Source: Nemertoderma westbladi (taxonomy: Eukaryota > Xenacoelomorpha > Nemertodermatida > Nemertodermatidae). From it: DNA of 26,964 nt. The stretch lies in the NCBI GenBank assembly GCA_032718475.1, contig JAUCBJ010005550.1, forward strand, positions 1 to 26,964, read 5' to 3'. A program made the position numbers and the translations under genes. How positions within the stretch are numbered: the first letter of the stretch is position 1; every line of letters begins with the position of its first letter. The notes beneath the pieces are model-generated. The model was not told where the DNA came from, did no database searches, and was given only the letters and a program-made list of their open reading frames with translations. This document shows, piece after piece, positions 26,490 through 26,964 of the stretch.

Positions 26490-26964
26490 ATAATTATAAT
26501 TTAACCGAAAATACAGTCAAATTATTTGTCTAATAATTAGTTGGTCCAAAATGTCAAAATAAATTCGCAATGCAATATTGTGAATTTAATAGGGTATAGT
26601 TATAGCAAATACTAGCACAATATTAAAACAAAATTATTATTATATAGCTATTATATAGCAATTAAATACCGGTATGACACAAAATAATTTCTGAATCTAA
26701 TACAAAATATTCAGAATGAATTTGCCACCCAAATAATTCCAATTTTGCATATATAGCTCTAATCAACGTAATTTTTAATTTCAAATATTATATGTATCCA
26801 CTAGCGCGTGGCTACATCTTCGGGTTGCGACTCTCTCTAACTCTCTCTCTAACTTGAGCGATTCAAAAAACCATGGCCGGCTAAACCTAACTAACCTAAC
26901 TAATAAATTGAGTTCAGCTTCGCAGTTAAACAACCGATAATTTTTTACTGCTTCCACAAACACA
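26490..26964 (-). other. Untranslated leader of the BEL/Pao element, AT-rich
   Basis: No gene is called. The minus-strand frame of 60 codons at 26781-26963 has no motif and its 3' half falls in a CTCTCTAACTCTCT simple repeat. The sequence is expected to hold the 5' untranslated leader and perhaps the end of the 5' LTR, but I could not identify a primer-binding site. Short repeats (CCTAACTAACCTAACTAA near 26886-26903) are present. Confidence 0.4.

Overview
The window looks like nuclear DNA of an invertebrate animal. It has AT-rich non-coding sequence, several tandem repeats, a (CA)n microsatellite, a non-LTR retrotransposon of the Jockey/CR1-like type and a BEL/Pao-type LTR retrotransposon. 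No host gene, tRNA, rRNA or CRISPR array could be supported. The species cannot be fixed from the sequence alone.

Left part (1-5200): after about 700 bp of unexplained AT-rich sequence lies a 5'-truncated, plus-strand LINE copy (about 711-4102). It keeps the C-terminal part of the endonuclease, the reverse transcriptase, a Cys/His-rich C-terminus, a 3'UTR and a 27-base poly(A) tail. It is broken by three frameshifts and three in-frame stops. A purine-rich tract and a dispersed repeat follow.

Middle part (5200-15700): a repeat landscape. It holds a degenerate tandem array with a unit of about 160 bp and a palindromic core, a second copy of the dispersed repeat with a large hairpin in it, a direct repeat pair of about 480 bp, an ACCGGT-rich stretch, a (CA)n tract, a cluster of GCCAAAGTG words, a 19-bp minisatellite of about 28 units, and two small AT-rich tandem arrays.

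Right part (15700-26964): a minus-strand BEL/Pao element. Reading leftwards from 26438 it has an acidic and coiled-coil gag start, the gag core with three Cys/His clusters, an aspartic protease, RT with FYMDD, RNase H, and an integrase with an H2C2 zinc site, a DDE triad and a basic C-terminal domain. Four frame breaks and two in-frame stops interrupt it. About 750 bp beyond the integrase, on the same strand, is a further broken reading frame (16364-17352) of about 330 residues with a zinc-site-like Cys/His pattern that I do not recognise. No LTR pair is visible; the 5' LTR should lie beyond 26964.

The most unusual observations are three. An 18-bp palindrome recurs six times across 15.6-26.1 kb, in all three reading frames and always in linkers or non-coding DNA. 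All eight frame breaks in the two unrelated retroelements are of the same single-base-loss type. The splice-donor word GGTAAG is strongly over-represented on the sense strand of the gag-RT region.
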